From NCBI GenBank assembly GCA_037178975.1, contig JASJZH010000004.1, forward strand, positions 2,604,001-2,668,000: a stretch of 64,000 nucleotides of DNA, given 5' to 3'. The first letter of the stretch is position 1, and every line of letters begins with the position of its first letter. The notes beneath the pieces are model-generated. The model did not search any database, had not been told where the DNA came from, and was given only the letters and a program-made list of their open reading frames with translations. This DNA is from Oscheius tipulae. Its lineage: Eukaryota > Nematoda > Chromadorea > Rhabditida > Rhabditidae. Below are positions 46,509-58,162 of this stretch, one piece after another. A program made the position numbers and the translations under genes.

Positions 46509-49476
46509 TTAGGCATTGACACGTCGAGATGCGAAAGCACTTCGGCCGTAGCTGAGGACCATGTTGAGTTCCGTGTAGTTCTTGGACATCATCTCCCGCT
46601 GGGATTCTTCAAGCGTCTCCAGGTACTCGGTGAAGAGGTAACTTCCGCGTTTGGCATATTCCAGGGCAATGTAGACGGGGGCTGGCAACGAAGTGGTCAT
46701 GGTGACGATCTGATGATTGTGGGCCAAGGCGTAAGTTAGACCTTCCAGCTGGTTCATCCCCATGTTCAACTCGTCCAGAGCCACGCTATAGAGGGGCGTT
46801 GAAGCCGTTCCCTACAAATTACGCGCTAATGAACATGTAACAAAAGTTACCTGCAGTGTGGTGTGACTGTTCAAGTAGAACTCCTTGTGCGAGGGATGGC
46901 ACACAACGTTGTCCACCACAGTTCCAGCGACAATGTTTTGATCCGTGGGCCTGCCGTCGGGAATCATTTTCTTGTAGAACCTCATAGATTGTCCCTTGTT
47001 CACAATGATGTAGACAAGTTTAGGAGTGACCTTGAGAGTTGCAAGCGTCTCGCGAGCCTGGGGGATCTCGTTTTGGAGAGTCTGGAAAGAACAAAATTTT
47101 AGAGCCATGAAGGAAAGGCACCTCGGGGAAGTGTCCTTGATCAGCCCCACTTCTGTAGACAATCAGTTCGCTTGGTCCACGACCAGAATGGGTTTCCTTG
47201 TAGGCGTTGATGACTCTGGACAGAATCTCATGGATGACTCCAGTGATCTAAAACGTAATGATATAAGAACCTGTTGAAGCAGTTACCTCGATTTTGCGGC
47301 CTTCCTGGAAGAGAAAATCCCCGATGAACTTGTTAGGATTGGCCTCAAAGTTGGCCGTGTATCCGACGGTAGTGGGAGTGGAGCCGCTGAAGCGTGCAGG
47401 AGGAGGATGAGACATTCCAATTCCAATGATGAGACGCTCGGGGCTGATCCATTTGGCACCATCTTTTCCGAGGGGATTCATGTCCAGATGGTAGTTGAGT
47501 CCGCCCATCTTCAAATTGGTCTTGGCGACCATGTTCTCGACGGTCAATGGTTTGTTTTGGGTGACGACCTTGATAACATTGCTGGCACGCGAATCTTGAA
47601 TGACCATCCCGGTTTTCCGCTCGAAGAGCTTGATCGTTTTGTGAGCAGTGGTCAACGAGTCCGGAGAGATGAGGAGCACAAACTTGCACTTGTGATCGTG
47701 AGCATCAGCCAAAACTTCGACGAGCCTTTCTCCTTTGATGCACTTCGTGTCAGCCGGAGCAGGCCACTGCATGCCCTTCTTCTTCATCTCGGCGTGGTAC
47801 ATGTGGGCGAATTGCTGGACTTGTTGTTCGTCGATAGGGTTGGTGCCGGAGATACGGTAGACCGCCCAAACATCGCAGGTAGATGGGATCATGTAGGTTT
47901 TGCCGGACCTCCATCTGCCAGTGTTGACACGAGAAGTCTCACTTCTTCCGTAGGTGATGTTGGGAGATGGTAGAACTCGCGCGGTCAACTGAATTTGATA
48001 TGAGACGAATTATTTACAAAAGACGTACCGAAATTGGCTTATCCCAAACTTGAATACCCGCGTTGGAAATGTACTTGTTCTCGCTGTTGAAGAGGTTCAG
48101 CCCGGCGGCAATTTTCTGCGTGTTCGGAACTCTCATCTTGGGTGGAATAGCGGCTTCCTTGGTTGTTCTCTGGGATTGTTCCGACGTCTGCTGAGGAATT
48201 GTCACGCGTTGGAAAGGCAGGATCGTGGCGAGTTCCATTGGGACGGCAGAAACGCTGTTGCCTTGCTTAACAAGAAGAAGAGGAGCATTGGGGTGCCTGA
48301 AGACATGTCCATGTAAAGAAACAAACCAAAACTCACTTCAAATGGATGTTGCGGTGCTTGGCGAAGTATTCTGCCACCGTAATAGGCTTGCCGTCTTTGT
48401 ACTCGAAGGTGTAGGTGATAGCCGTACGATTCGAAACATCCTCGATTTCAAAGACTTTTCCTGTGGGCAGATACGAGGCGACACATCCAAGTCCTGAACA
48501 TAAATGAGTCAAGTTTAAAAATGCTTTCTACCTCTCAATCCTGCGGTAAGTCGACGGAAGCTCAAATCAGATATTGTCTTCTCGAACGAGTCTCCTGTGA
48601 GCTGTCTGGCTTTCTCGAAAACCGTCATAGACTCGTGGAAGGCAGCCTTCATGGGATCGATGACGACGGAGGGATTGTTGTAGCCACGTCCCTGCGGCCC
48701 CTCGATCATTTTCACGGATTTTTTGGCTCCCACGTAAAGCCTCTTTCCGTCACCGACCAGCGGACAGTCTTTCTCAGTGAATCCCTCTTGGGTGGGCTGA
48801 CAGAAAAACGTCTTACCGTTGGGAAAGCACTTGTAACGGTCCGGATTCATGATGGTATGTTGGTTCAAGGCCAACTCCAGGAATTGAACGATGCTCCGAT
48901 CGTTCATGGCAAGATCCGTGTTGGCCGTATTTCCTTGAATGGAACGGGTATCGATGACGAACTGAATAGGATCTTGAGAAAGAAAGAGATATGTGCTTAC
49001 TGAGCTTCGAGTAGCAGAAATGAGTTCGAACATGACCCGCTTCATATCGTATTCCCCAGTGACGGTTCCTTCGAGATTGAACTGCTTGTAAGTATCATTG
49101 GCTCCTTCGAAGAAGTTTTTCTTGGAAAAGAGCAAGCTCTGTCCATCGTACCAGTTCTCATGAGAATCACCGAAGAAGCCAGCTTCTTTCTTGAGCAGGT
49201 ACTGAAACACCTTGATGGCCCGCTCACGGCGTTGATTGATCAGGAAGCTGAATAGGATTGTACTTGAAGGTAGGGAAGAAATTCTTACTCTTCCTTGACC
49301 TTCTTGGTAATTTGGATTGTCTTCTCGCGTTTGGTCTCGAAGACGATGTTCACATCGTAGGCGTAGATGGTGGTCGGGTTTAAGAGGCAGATTCCGTAGG
49401 TGTTGGTGAGAACCTCGACAGGCTGGCCCAATTCTCCAGGCGAACAATTTTGGGCTACGACGGAAGAGACATTCAT
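46509..49476 (-). CDS. WAGO-type Argonaute, predicted slicer-inactive
   Basis: A nematode-specific Argonaute that would bind secondary (22G-type) small RNAs. The N-terminal domain starts QPVEVLTNTYGICLLNPTTI. The PAZ is recognisable (KHPNAPLLLVKQGNSVSAVP, then MELATILPFQRV). MID follows (CKFVLLISPDSL; TKCIKGERL), then Piwi (KTNLKMGGLNY, GTVVDNVVCHPSHKEFYLNS, TSLPAPVYIALEYAKRGSYL). The catalytic residues are gone: IGADVTHP reads IGIGMSHP, YRDGVSEG reads YRSGADQG, and the His of the last motif is Leu. The PAZ-to-Piwi spacing is normal. The 5' end uses an acceptor TTTGCAG ten bases before the ATG. It probably acts by recruiting partners rather than cutting RNA. Nuclear or cytoplasmic location cannot be told. 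Confidence 0.9.
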
Positions 49477-50103
49477 GACAGGCTTCCTGCAAACACTGAT
49501 TATGAAATAAGCATAAGCCAAACTGGGAAGAAGCAATGTTTCAGGGCTGATTCAAACAGGTCTATTTTTCACTCTCCAAACGTTCGAAACTCAACACGCC
49601 AGATAGAAAAAAAAAGAAGAAAAAAAAACAACCGATTTCTGAGCGCAACCGGAAGAATTTTCCCACCAAATCTAGAGCCGAAGCTGCAGAAGTCGTTTCG
49701 AGACCGGTAGATCGGTTTTACCCGCGAACCAGGCCTGGCGAACATTAGGCCAGGTTTGCGATGTCTGGACGTAGTAGGTAGTATACTTGGGCGACGAGTT
49801 CGAAGCGAGTTGCTCAAGTATACTTGGTAGTACATAAATTACTAGGAAATTTCTGCGTTATCAGAGATCTTTCAGCTGCAGAACTCAGCTGCAGGTATAT
49901 CAAAACCTACCAGTAAAATGGGAATGGAGAGCAGTCGACGGCATCTTTGGGTCTTTTGAATGGTTTATCTTATTCTTTAGTTCGTCGGTTTTGACATAGC
50001 CGAAAAGCAACAACTGGGACATTCGATAAGAGTTTATTATTTGTACTGGTATTTACAACCCGTAGCTGGATGAGATGACAACGGAGATTCACAATGTGTG
50101 AGT
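49477..50103. other. Argonaute upstream region with GTATAC inverted repeat
   Basis: A near-perfect inverted repeat (GTATACTTGGGC at 49781-49792 against GCTCAAGTATAC at 49812-49823, one mismatch) sits about 310 bases upstream of the Argonaute ATG, with a further GTATACTTGG copy at 49818. A T-rich run on the minus strand lies near 49608-49630. No gene is supported. Confidence 0.5.
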
Positions 50104-50448
50104 CTAACCCATTCGAACATGAGGACTGAGGTTGAAATTCGTGAAGAAGGTCGAGATGCGGTCATTGGCTGTTGGATTCAGGTCATAGACAATACCATTT
50201 TCATCCATCAGTTGGTCAGTAAGTTCTTCCACGCCGAGCTGTTTCCGCCAGTCGTCGTTTCCATTCAGATGCATGATGGGACGAAACCGGACATTAGCCT
50301 GTCCCTGTCTCCTCAAAATAGCCTTTTCTGAACGATAAGCATCGAGAAGAGAGATGGAGAGAGTTCCTGAAGCGAATGATCTTTGAAGCAGACACTGTCT
50401 CCTACCAGAAATAAGTATTGTGAAGAGTAGAAGCTGTGTTGTGGACAT
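50104..50448 (-). CDS. Small secreted peptide, possible amidated neuropeptide precursor
   Basis: Two exons, 50406-50448 and 50104-50366, are separated by a 39-nt intron. The product is about 101 residues. The signal peptide is MSTTQLLLFTILISG. The mature part is hydrophilic, without Cys, and contains KAILRRQGQ (a dibasic site) and ends SPHVRMG, where a terminal Gly could donate an amide. A TATATAAGG box on the minus strand near 50704 is a possible promoter, and TTTAAA at about 50523 is closer. It is not a recognised neuropeptide family, and a small hormone or other secreted peptide is equally possible. Confidence 0.6.
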   Translation of the reverse strand: MSTTQLLLFTILISGRRQCLLQRSFASGTLSISLLDAYRSEKAILRRQGQANVRFRPIMHLNGNDDWRKQLGVEELTDQLMDENGIVYDLNPTANDRISTFFTNFNLSPHVRMG

Positions 50449-52650
50449 TGTGAGATGAGGAGCTGAAAATTGAGAGAATAAGAAGAGGAGAAGAATAGCA
50501 AAAGAGACGCGAGGTGTTACACCCTTTAAATTTAGCGTTGGCCCTGCCCAAAACAGGTAGTCTCGTTCCCAAAATATGTTTTGATGTCTACTACTAATCT
50601 TAGCCAACAGGGTATAATTGGAAATGTTCAGAGTCTGAGTGCAAAGACTCGGGAAACTAGGAGAAGGGACAAGGAAGAGACTCTGGTCAACCATCACACC
50701 AACCCTTATATACGCCTTGACGATGGGAGCGAAAAGAACGGGAGTGCGGACGTCATGGGTAGACGATTTTTGAGAAGTTGAGAAAGAGAGAGAGACCGTC
50801 ACACCGGGAGTGCTCCTGGAACCAGTACGAGTCCTGAACCAGGAAGATAAGAGATGGGATCTCAGTCTGGAAGAGAGATCTGTCCTGCTGCTCCGTAAAA
50901 GATATTCATCAGATGATCAAACTCCTTAAGACAAAAGTAGATTGCTGACACTTGCATCTGACAATCATGTTTGTTGCCAGAAAGTCTCAAATTGTCAGCA
51001 GTATTCAGTCTGCTGTGACCACAATTCTCCAGCCCATTGAGACCAGTTTGTAGTGATAGATGATCGACCAACTGGATGAACTTTGGCACAACCATGTGAT
51101 CTTGTAAACAGTCTTCTGAGTACAAGTCTACCCGACGTCAGGACTGGTCGTTCTTTACTCTCCCTGTCGAATTGCACGTACTCACTCTCTCGCAGAGCCT
51201 TCTTTGACCATCAAAAGTGTGATCTGAAGGCGAGCGGTTTGAACTGTGGGTTCAGTCGATCCATCAAGCTGTCCGATGACTAAAGACTGCGCAATGAGAG
51301 TTCATGTAGGGAGGAAGAAGGGGAATCACGTGGGGACAGATAAACATGTTGCAGAAACACAAGAAAGAATGGAAATTTTTTCGTTTACAAAACGCTGTGA
51401 AATGCTTTGAAACGGTCGCAGAATCTTAGTAATCTCAGCATTTAAAATCCTGTGGAAAATCGAGATTTAGCGAAAGCTTGAAAATAGGGAGTAATTACTT
51501 GTTTAGACTTGCGGTCGATCACCAGAGGTTCCGTGTCCGTCAAAACCTAAGCTTTTTGCTATCTCATGATGTGGAACCGTACAACTCGAAGGATGAGATC
51601 TTTTCCAGAGAGCTCTCGAGACTGTCCTTTAAAGTGTTCGGAAACCGAAGACGAACGACGACAGTCTCTCTGGTCTCGAACGTCTAAGGTCTGCAAAAGA
51701 TCGAAAACAAGAGGCTTGTTTACAATCGTGGTAGTCTATGAGAGTCCAAAGGATCTCATGACATGGATACAAGCCTCATACCAAGTTTCAATAACATCTG
51801 TAACGGCAGCTATCATTTCATCTTGACTGGACTTTTATCTGGAATGTAGGCTGGAAGTGTTTTGAAACGTCAAAAAAGCAGGTCAGCAAGAGATCGAAAA
51901 CAAGGATGACCGCCTGTTTACAAGAAGATGAGCACTTTCCATAATCCGACCACCATCCGCCGTAGTGCGGTTGTTTTATTGCGTCACGAGTGCCGTCTCT
52001 CCCACGGCTAGCTGCCGCCAAGAGAGAATTGCGAAATCTCGCGGGTTCAGTTTGAAGGCCGAGCGTTCACCGGCTGGCTCGCACTGGTGCCAACGGCGAG
52101 AGCCAGAGAAAAAGCAGGGACGCAGACGCCTCTCTCTCTCTCTCTCACTATTGCCCCCTCGGACATTCCTCCTCAATTTTTCACTGCTCTTCTTGCAGAA
52201 ACAGTTGTTTTTCTTCGATGATCTCTTCCTCTCGCCCTTGTGTCTCTCAGTAACTCTTTTGTTGCAAATTCGGATGTTAGGGAGAGGAGAAAGAGCACGA
52301 AAGAGATGATCTTTGGCTAACCTTGATTACTCAACACTACGAAACTCTAGAGGGTACATCTTGCTTGACTTCTCTCTCAGAATTTCTCTCCTAATCTCTG
52401 CAGAAGACCTTTTGTTGCGAATGGCATTTGCGTCTTTGGTTACCTCACGCCCCTCTCGGATTTCAGTTTATCAGTCTTGACCTTCTAGTGAAGAAACAAC
52501 AAATCTGGAGACCCCCTATTCTCCAATTATTGGCTAAATGTATGCCAGACTCCTCAGGTGACCCTGAAAGTCCCCGTAGTTAGCCATTCTCTTGTCTGAA
52601 GTCTCTTTCTGTCCTTCTACAAATCTCCAACTTTGCAGATACAAAAATTT
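50449..52650. other. Long upstream region of myrf; no gene supported
   Basis: Open frames are short and lack motifs. An imperfect direct repeat (AGATCGAAAACAAG followed by CCTGTTTAC-like sequence) occurs near 51697-51725 and 51891-51925. A CT run lies at 52130-52147. The stretch is probably regulatory or 5' untranslated sequence of myrf, whose ATG is preceded by CTTTGCAG at 52631-52638. Confidence 0.45.
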
Positions 52651-55600
52651 ATGGATCCGTCCTATATGGATGAAGATGTGACGGCCTTCGATATCTACAA
52701 CATGATCTCCTCCCAGAACGAGTGAGTCTCTTTCCGTTTGGCTCTTACTCTCTACGTTCAGCCTCTCCACCGATCCGTCCAATCAGCCCGGAACTTCTGA
52801 TTCAGCAAGACCTGCTATTCCCTACAAGGTAGAATCTACTGTTCACTTTTTCCTTTACTCAGGGGAACACCGTCTGTCAGTCTGTCAGTTCAAACTACTA
52901 ACTGTAGTATTGAGTGAAATATCAAGCCATGTCAAGGCGTGTTCGAAAAAGCATCGGCTTGGAAGAAACAGTATTGGAAGATTGGCATTTGTGAGAGTTT
53001 GTTCTACCAAAAGTAGCTCTACAATGAATCCTTACTGACGGCTACTGTTGAGAGAGTCAAGAAATAGTAGTCTACTGGTTAGGAAGAGAACTACTCTGTT
53101 AGATTGTTTTGTACTCTTGTACGAAATCAGGAACGTTCTGTACAGAACCATCGTGACTGTTTGTTTTGTAGAACAAGCTCTCTCTTATCACTTATTACTA
53201 GGCGTCTCCAGAGTTCCAGGTGGTACAAGACTCACTGATAAAGGCAAACTCTGTTGTTTACCACCAAAAGATAACTGTTACCGCATGATACTCCCAACCA
53301 AAAGGTATTCTTCAGGTGTATCATCACAACACCTCTCCCAGTACTGACTTCACTAGTTCGTCTGGCGGCAACAGAGTTCCTTCTCCAGGTACGGCTCTCT
53401 AACTTTCTGATCTATTCCCTCCTTCACAGAAGAACTCGATGTCGATGACGTAGTGGATTACTTCAATGGGAACAGCTATCTGTCACCGGAGGAGATTGAA
53501 ATAGAACGAGGTTACAACCAGGATAGGGAAAATATCCAGCATGGGCTACTTGAGACAACACTTAGAGCAATGGCCAACGAGAATCTTATGATTCCGCCTC
53601 AAGCTCCAATGTATCCTACACCGCCGCTAGCTGACGTTGGTCTACCTCTATCCTGTCAGAAATTGTATTCAGATCTCTCCGAGAGCTGGGAACATAGCTT
53701 CCTATCATCCTCATCAGACTGCCGACTCTAGCTACGGTCAGGAGAATTACAACTCGGGAATGACATCGCCGAGTCAGCCAAGGTAGGATATCCTTTTTTC
53801 TTACCGAAGTTCCATTACAGTCGATCAAAGAGACCACGACCATCCTCTCCCGGTTGCAGCCGAATGGAATCCTACCCCATGCAGCCTCTCCTCCCGCCAC
53901 AAACTCCTCACAGCATCCAGTCATCAAACATGGGAGTCGATTTCAGAGTAAGTCTATTCCTTGTCCATCCAATGGGTCTTTTCTTACAGCTGAGTCCACC
54001 TTTTATACCATACGAGCAACATTCATGGGTGCCAGTCTATGACGAGCGACAACAGCAGATGAATCCAGTAACCATGTTCATTTTTGCGGAACGGGGAATG
54101 GCATACGATGACAATCAATCAGCTTATATGAATTATAGAAAGACTCATCTACAGGTACTGTCAGAAAGAATACAGTCTATTTCGTTTAAGTTGCAAGTGA
54201 ACATCGAGTGCGTCGACTGTGAGCAGGGTTTTGCCCCAAAGTTCATCTGGTGCAACAGCTTCATCCCGATCAAGGAGTTCCAAGTGCAGATTCATGGAGT
54301 ACGTCACCACAATCAGACGTCTGTCATTCATATGAAACAGAGCGACAAGGACAGAAAGATGTATCCGGCGGTGTTTGAAGGGTTTGTCATTGAATCAAAG
54401 TTCACTGTCTCTCTTCAGATTCGAGATTACGGAGACGAGCACAGTTCAAGTCCTACGCCGTCTACATTTCGGGGAAGCGACGAAAAACAACAACCAGGTC
54501 AATGGAAAGCCAAATCCGAAGCAGGAGTTTTACGATCTCGTTCTGAGACTGGTGGCAGTAACAATGGATGGAAATCAGTACATAATCCAGAGTCACATCG
54601 CCCAGAAGATCATCTGTCGCGTGAGTTGAGGTTCAGAACTGTTTGACGGACTGTTTCCAGGCCCAGAACCCAGGAACATTCGTGGGTCATGGGGATGATA
54701 AGAGCATCAAGGAGGAGGTGGACGATGAGGACGAGCTCGTCCCTCTCCAACAAACATGCTGGGAATGTGGAAGGAATGTGATCAGCACCAATTCACAGGT
54801 GGTAGTCGGTGGTCAAGAACCGGTCGAGGGAGCCGCTTTGACTGTCAGAGGGGACGTGGTCGTCGGAGCGGTGAGTTTTTGTGTTTCGAGCACAAGATCA
54901 TTGATTTCCAGATACGCACCTTCTGTGACGAGAGATGCAAGAACGTGTACAAGGAGAAGGTGGACGAGGAGCTTAAAGAAGCTTATGACCAGCTAAAAGA
55001 TCTGAAGATCTTCGAGTTCAGTTACAAGGAAGAGTTTGCTGCTAGAATGGGCTTGTCACCAAGAAAGCGAGACGGATTCATGGCTCAACAAGTCCGCGAG
55101 ATCATTCCCGAAGCAGTAGTCGAGATGGGTGACTTCCTGTCAGTGGATCAGGCCGAGATCTTCATCAAGTCTGTCTCCGCCTTGAAACATCTCTCCTCGA
55201 TGGCCGAACAGATGCAAGGCAACCTCAACGAGACTGTAGGCTCTCGATTAGTTCTGTTGAGACTGTTGGTTCAGATGAAACAGGTCAAATATATTCTGGA
55301 GACGGTGAACAACAAGAGAAAGACAAAGTCGATGGTCTCGGGAATCAACAGTGAGGCTATGAGCAGAAGGAGTTCCGTCTCGACTACCTACAGCATCGAG
55401 GCCAAACGACCAAGGGTATCTATGCGTACGTTCCAATCAAAACAACAATATTTAGCGCCGAAGCCCTCCCTCGCAACAGCCCTACCAGGATATTCTGTGC
55501 GGCTCTCGGTTCTCCCAGTGCACGATCATCTCCGTCGTTGTGATGCTCGTCTTCGTCATGGCAGCATGTCTCGTCTCCATGACCTTCCTCTACTTTGTCG

Positions 55601-56406
55601 ATTTAACCAGTCGCTACGGACACAACCCCATTCCGACCGTCTTCTCGCCAAAAAAGACTCCTCCAGAGAACATGGTCGTCCCTGTGAACCAGCTGGCTCA
55701 TCTCCAACAGAATGTCTCAATGCTGGCGCCGAAATGCTCGGGAGGGCATTGCCATCAGTACTGCTGTGATAGGGAGACGATAGGGAATGCCACGGCTTAC
55801 ATGCTGAGAGTGAGTTGACTTTGCTAGAGAGAATGACCAAGATATTGTAGGAAAACGTGATTGTGCCGATGAGAGACGGTGAAGAACAGACCCACCACTT
55901 TGGACCTCTTCCGGACATGTCAATTCTCATACCTGAGCTCAATATCACCCTGGATAAGAGTTTCTGCGTCTCTCAGAGCTGCAACAGACACAGGAAACAG
56001 TACAAACTCTTCATTCCGCTCTCTCCCTCGTTCCCGAAGGCTCCTCTCACCGTCAAATTCAGGTTTGATCGGGAAGAACTATTAAAAACAAAGTTTCCAG
56101 ACTAAACTCTGCAAAAATAGTCCAACTTTGCGGAGATGTGGACGGTTTCCGCCAGAAGAAGTGCATGAAGTCGATTAACATGGAGAAACGTCTCGTAGCT
56201 CGACAGGTATATCTTTTTCCGTTGCTTTTTGCATAAAAATAACTTAGGTTGACCCATCAACATTCGAGCTGCCGGTCGGCGGTTATCTACAGTCCGGTTA
56301 CAAGTTCCACGTCAGTTACAGTCCTGATTCTTGTGATATTCTGCTGGAAGATTCCTCCCGCTCAATGGAGGAGTACAACCTCATCTTCTATAGGAAATGC
56401 TTCTAA
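52651..56406 (+). CDS. myrf-1: Myelin regulatory factor homolog (MYRF), membrane-tethered transcription factor
   Basis: MYRF trimerises in the ER/plasma membrane, self-cleaves and releases an NDT80-type DNA-binding fragment. The order here is normal: acidic N-terminus (DVDDVVDYFNG), NLS-like SKRPRPSSPG, NDT80 domain (GVDFR...NPVTMFIFAERGMAY, IHGVRHHNQTSVIHM, RLHFGEATKNNNQVNGKPNP), the intramolecular chaperone auto-processing domain (ending FMAQQVREIIPEAVVEMGD), a coiled coil, one TM (SVVVMLVFVMAACLVSMTFL) and a Cys-rich C-terminal domain (CSGGHCHQYCC; VGGYLQSGYKFHVSYSPDSC). The self-cleavage motif SDxRxK is CDERCK at 54924-54941: the nucleophile Ser is Cys. CWEC lies upstream in the same domain. 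The exon boundaries between 52826 and 53355 are unsure. myrf-1 or myrf-2 cannot be told apart. Confidence 0.92.
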
Positions 56407-56741
56407 CTCTTGTGTTGTACATAGACTAACTGTACCACTGAGAATTGTATCGTAAATAACCCAGGAAACCCTCCGAAGAATCAGGAACAAGCTGAAAATC
56501 TCTAAATACCCCCACAAATTATGAGCCGAGCATTTTTCTTAGGAGAAAATCACGTGTATGCGACGAGTCTCCCTTCTGGTGAAAACTGTCTAGTTTGCAT
56601 TGTTATCTCTCACTTATACAGGCCCTTTGATACCAGTGTTGACCTCAATCCGTTGAAATGTATTTATTCTGGAATGAACTCGTTTGTACAAAGGAAGTGT
56701 GAAAGTGCAAAATAATATAAAACAGAATGTAAGTAACTAGA
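56407..56741. other. Intergenic between convergent myrf and PTH2 genes
   Basis: Both genes end towards this stretch, so it holds two 3' ends. A/T-rich sequence near 56710 (AATAATATAAAAC) could serve as a poly(A) region. Nothing else is seen. Confidence 0.5.
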
Positions 56742-57757
56742 TTAGAGCAGACGAAGAGATCCTGTCACCGAGTCGACGATGTCATTTTCACCGAAAATGC
56801 CGAGGACGGTTCGAGACCCGGCGGGAATCTGGGTGAAGCCTGCATCTTGAACCAAATAGGCAACCAGACCCTGAAGTTGAGACGGTTTAAAAAAAATAAA
56901 AGAGTTACCTTATCACGAGCCTCTTTGAAAAGATCCATCAGCTGTTCAGTGCTGTCTCCCCTGACGACAACCTTGATCTGTCCACTTCTGGTCCACGACT
57001 TGATAGCAGCGCGACTGACATCGCCAGACATAGCCTGGAATGCACTTGATAATTGAAAAATAAAAGGGACTACCTTTTTATAAACAGCGAGAGCTGCATG
57101 GCCGACCTGTGCAGCCAGTTTGCCGACACCCATCTTCAGCTCTGTGTTGGCCACGAATATCATCTTGTGAGCGCGTTGATCTGAAAACAAGGCAGTTGAC
57201 ATTGTGAGAAAGACGAAATTACTTTTTAGCAAAGTCATAATAGCAGCTTTATCCTCGGGAGAAGTATTGGAACCGGCAAGAGAAGCAGCTACTTCTTCCT
57301 CTTCGTCTTCATCGGAGGAGTCGTCTTCATAGTCGGAAAGATTGGATCTGTCACAAATCCAAGCGATTGCCTAAAGAAAAAGTTGGCCAACCTAGAATTG
57401 GGAGCAAATACCTCATTGAATCCCGTATAACCTGTGCGACGGAGAGCTAAAACAGCAGTGTTTTGATCGAAGCCAGCGTCAATAAGCTGGGCAATAAGCT
57501 CATCCTGCAACATTCTCCTTAGTAGCCGAAGAATGAATGAAACAGGCAGAAAATAGGTAAAACTCACAGCCTTGAAACTCTGAGGATCGAAATAGTCGCT
57601 GTTCGATCCGGAAGCTTGGGAGGTGCTTGGAGATTGGTTAGTCTGTTGTTCTTGGACAGGCTGTATCGGATCACTTAAACGAAACTTTAGCGCATAAAGA
57701 AACGATAACCAACGTAGGAATGTCGTCCGTTTTGGCCGCGGGAATAGGAAGCGACAT
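56742..57757 (-). CDS. UBA-domain peptidyl-tRNA hydrolase 2 (PTH2/Bit1 family)
   Basis: It hydrolyses the ester bond of peptidyl-tRNA released from stalled ribosomes. Exons joined by short introns give an N-terminal Gln/Ser-rich part, a UBA-type helical domain (DELIAQLIDAGFDQNTAVLA then LRRTGYTGFNEAIAW), an acidic linker (DYEDDSSDEDEEEE) and the PTH2 catalytic domain. The latter has KMIFVANTELKMGVGKLAAQ and VGHAALAVYKK, the active-site region with the conserved GKLAAQ and His, then IKVVVRGDSTEQL, GLVAYLVQDAGFTQIPAGS and TVLGIFGE. The domain is full length. UBA plus PTH2 suggests a link between ubiquitin and translation quality control. The start at 57757 is the first Met of the frame. Confidence 0.92.
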
Positions 57758-58162
57758 GATTCAGGCGAGGTATTAATATAAGGCTTGAAATGTTGCACGT
57801 TGGGACAAAGTATGAAAAGATATTTAAGAAACGAGCGCAAAATTATGAGTGACGTGTGTACAACCCAAAGGAATCACTTTGGAAAGAAATTCAAAGACTT
57901 TCTAGCGCCGTTCCGACAAAAATATCGAAACGAAGAACTGCGAATTGCATCACTTCCACTCAAACTGCGAAGCGATAATACGAGAGCAGAACCAGACCAA
58001 CATTTGGCATCTCCTTTCTCATTTTCCTACAAGTCATTGTAAAATGGTTCAAAGCAACCGCATTGCAACAAAAAGAGATTTCGGGATAAAAATATTCATG
58101 CAAAATGTACAAAATTAAAATGAACTGAAAAGATATTACAATAAAAGAGCTATCGTTGGTTA
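57758..58162. other. Spacer between glutamine synthetase and PTH2 genes
   Basis: The 405 bases hold the 3' end of glutamine synthetase and the promoter of the PTH2 gene, both on minus. No gene is seen. The sequence is A/T-rich near 58080-58140. Confidence 0.5.
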
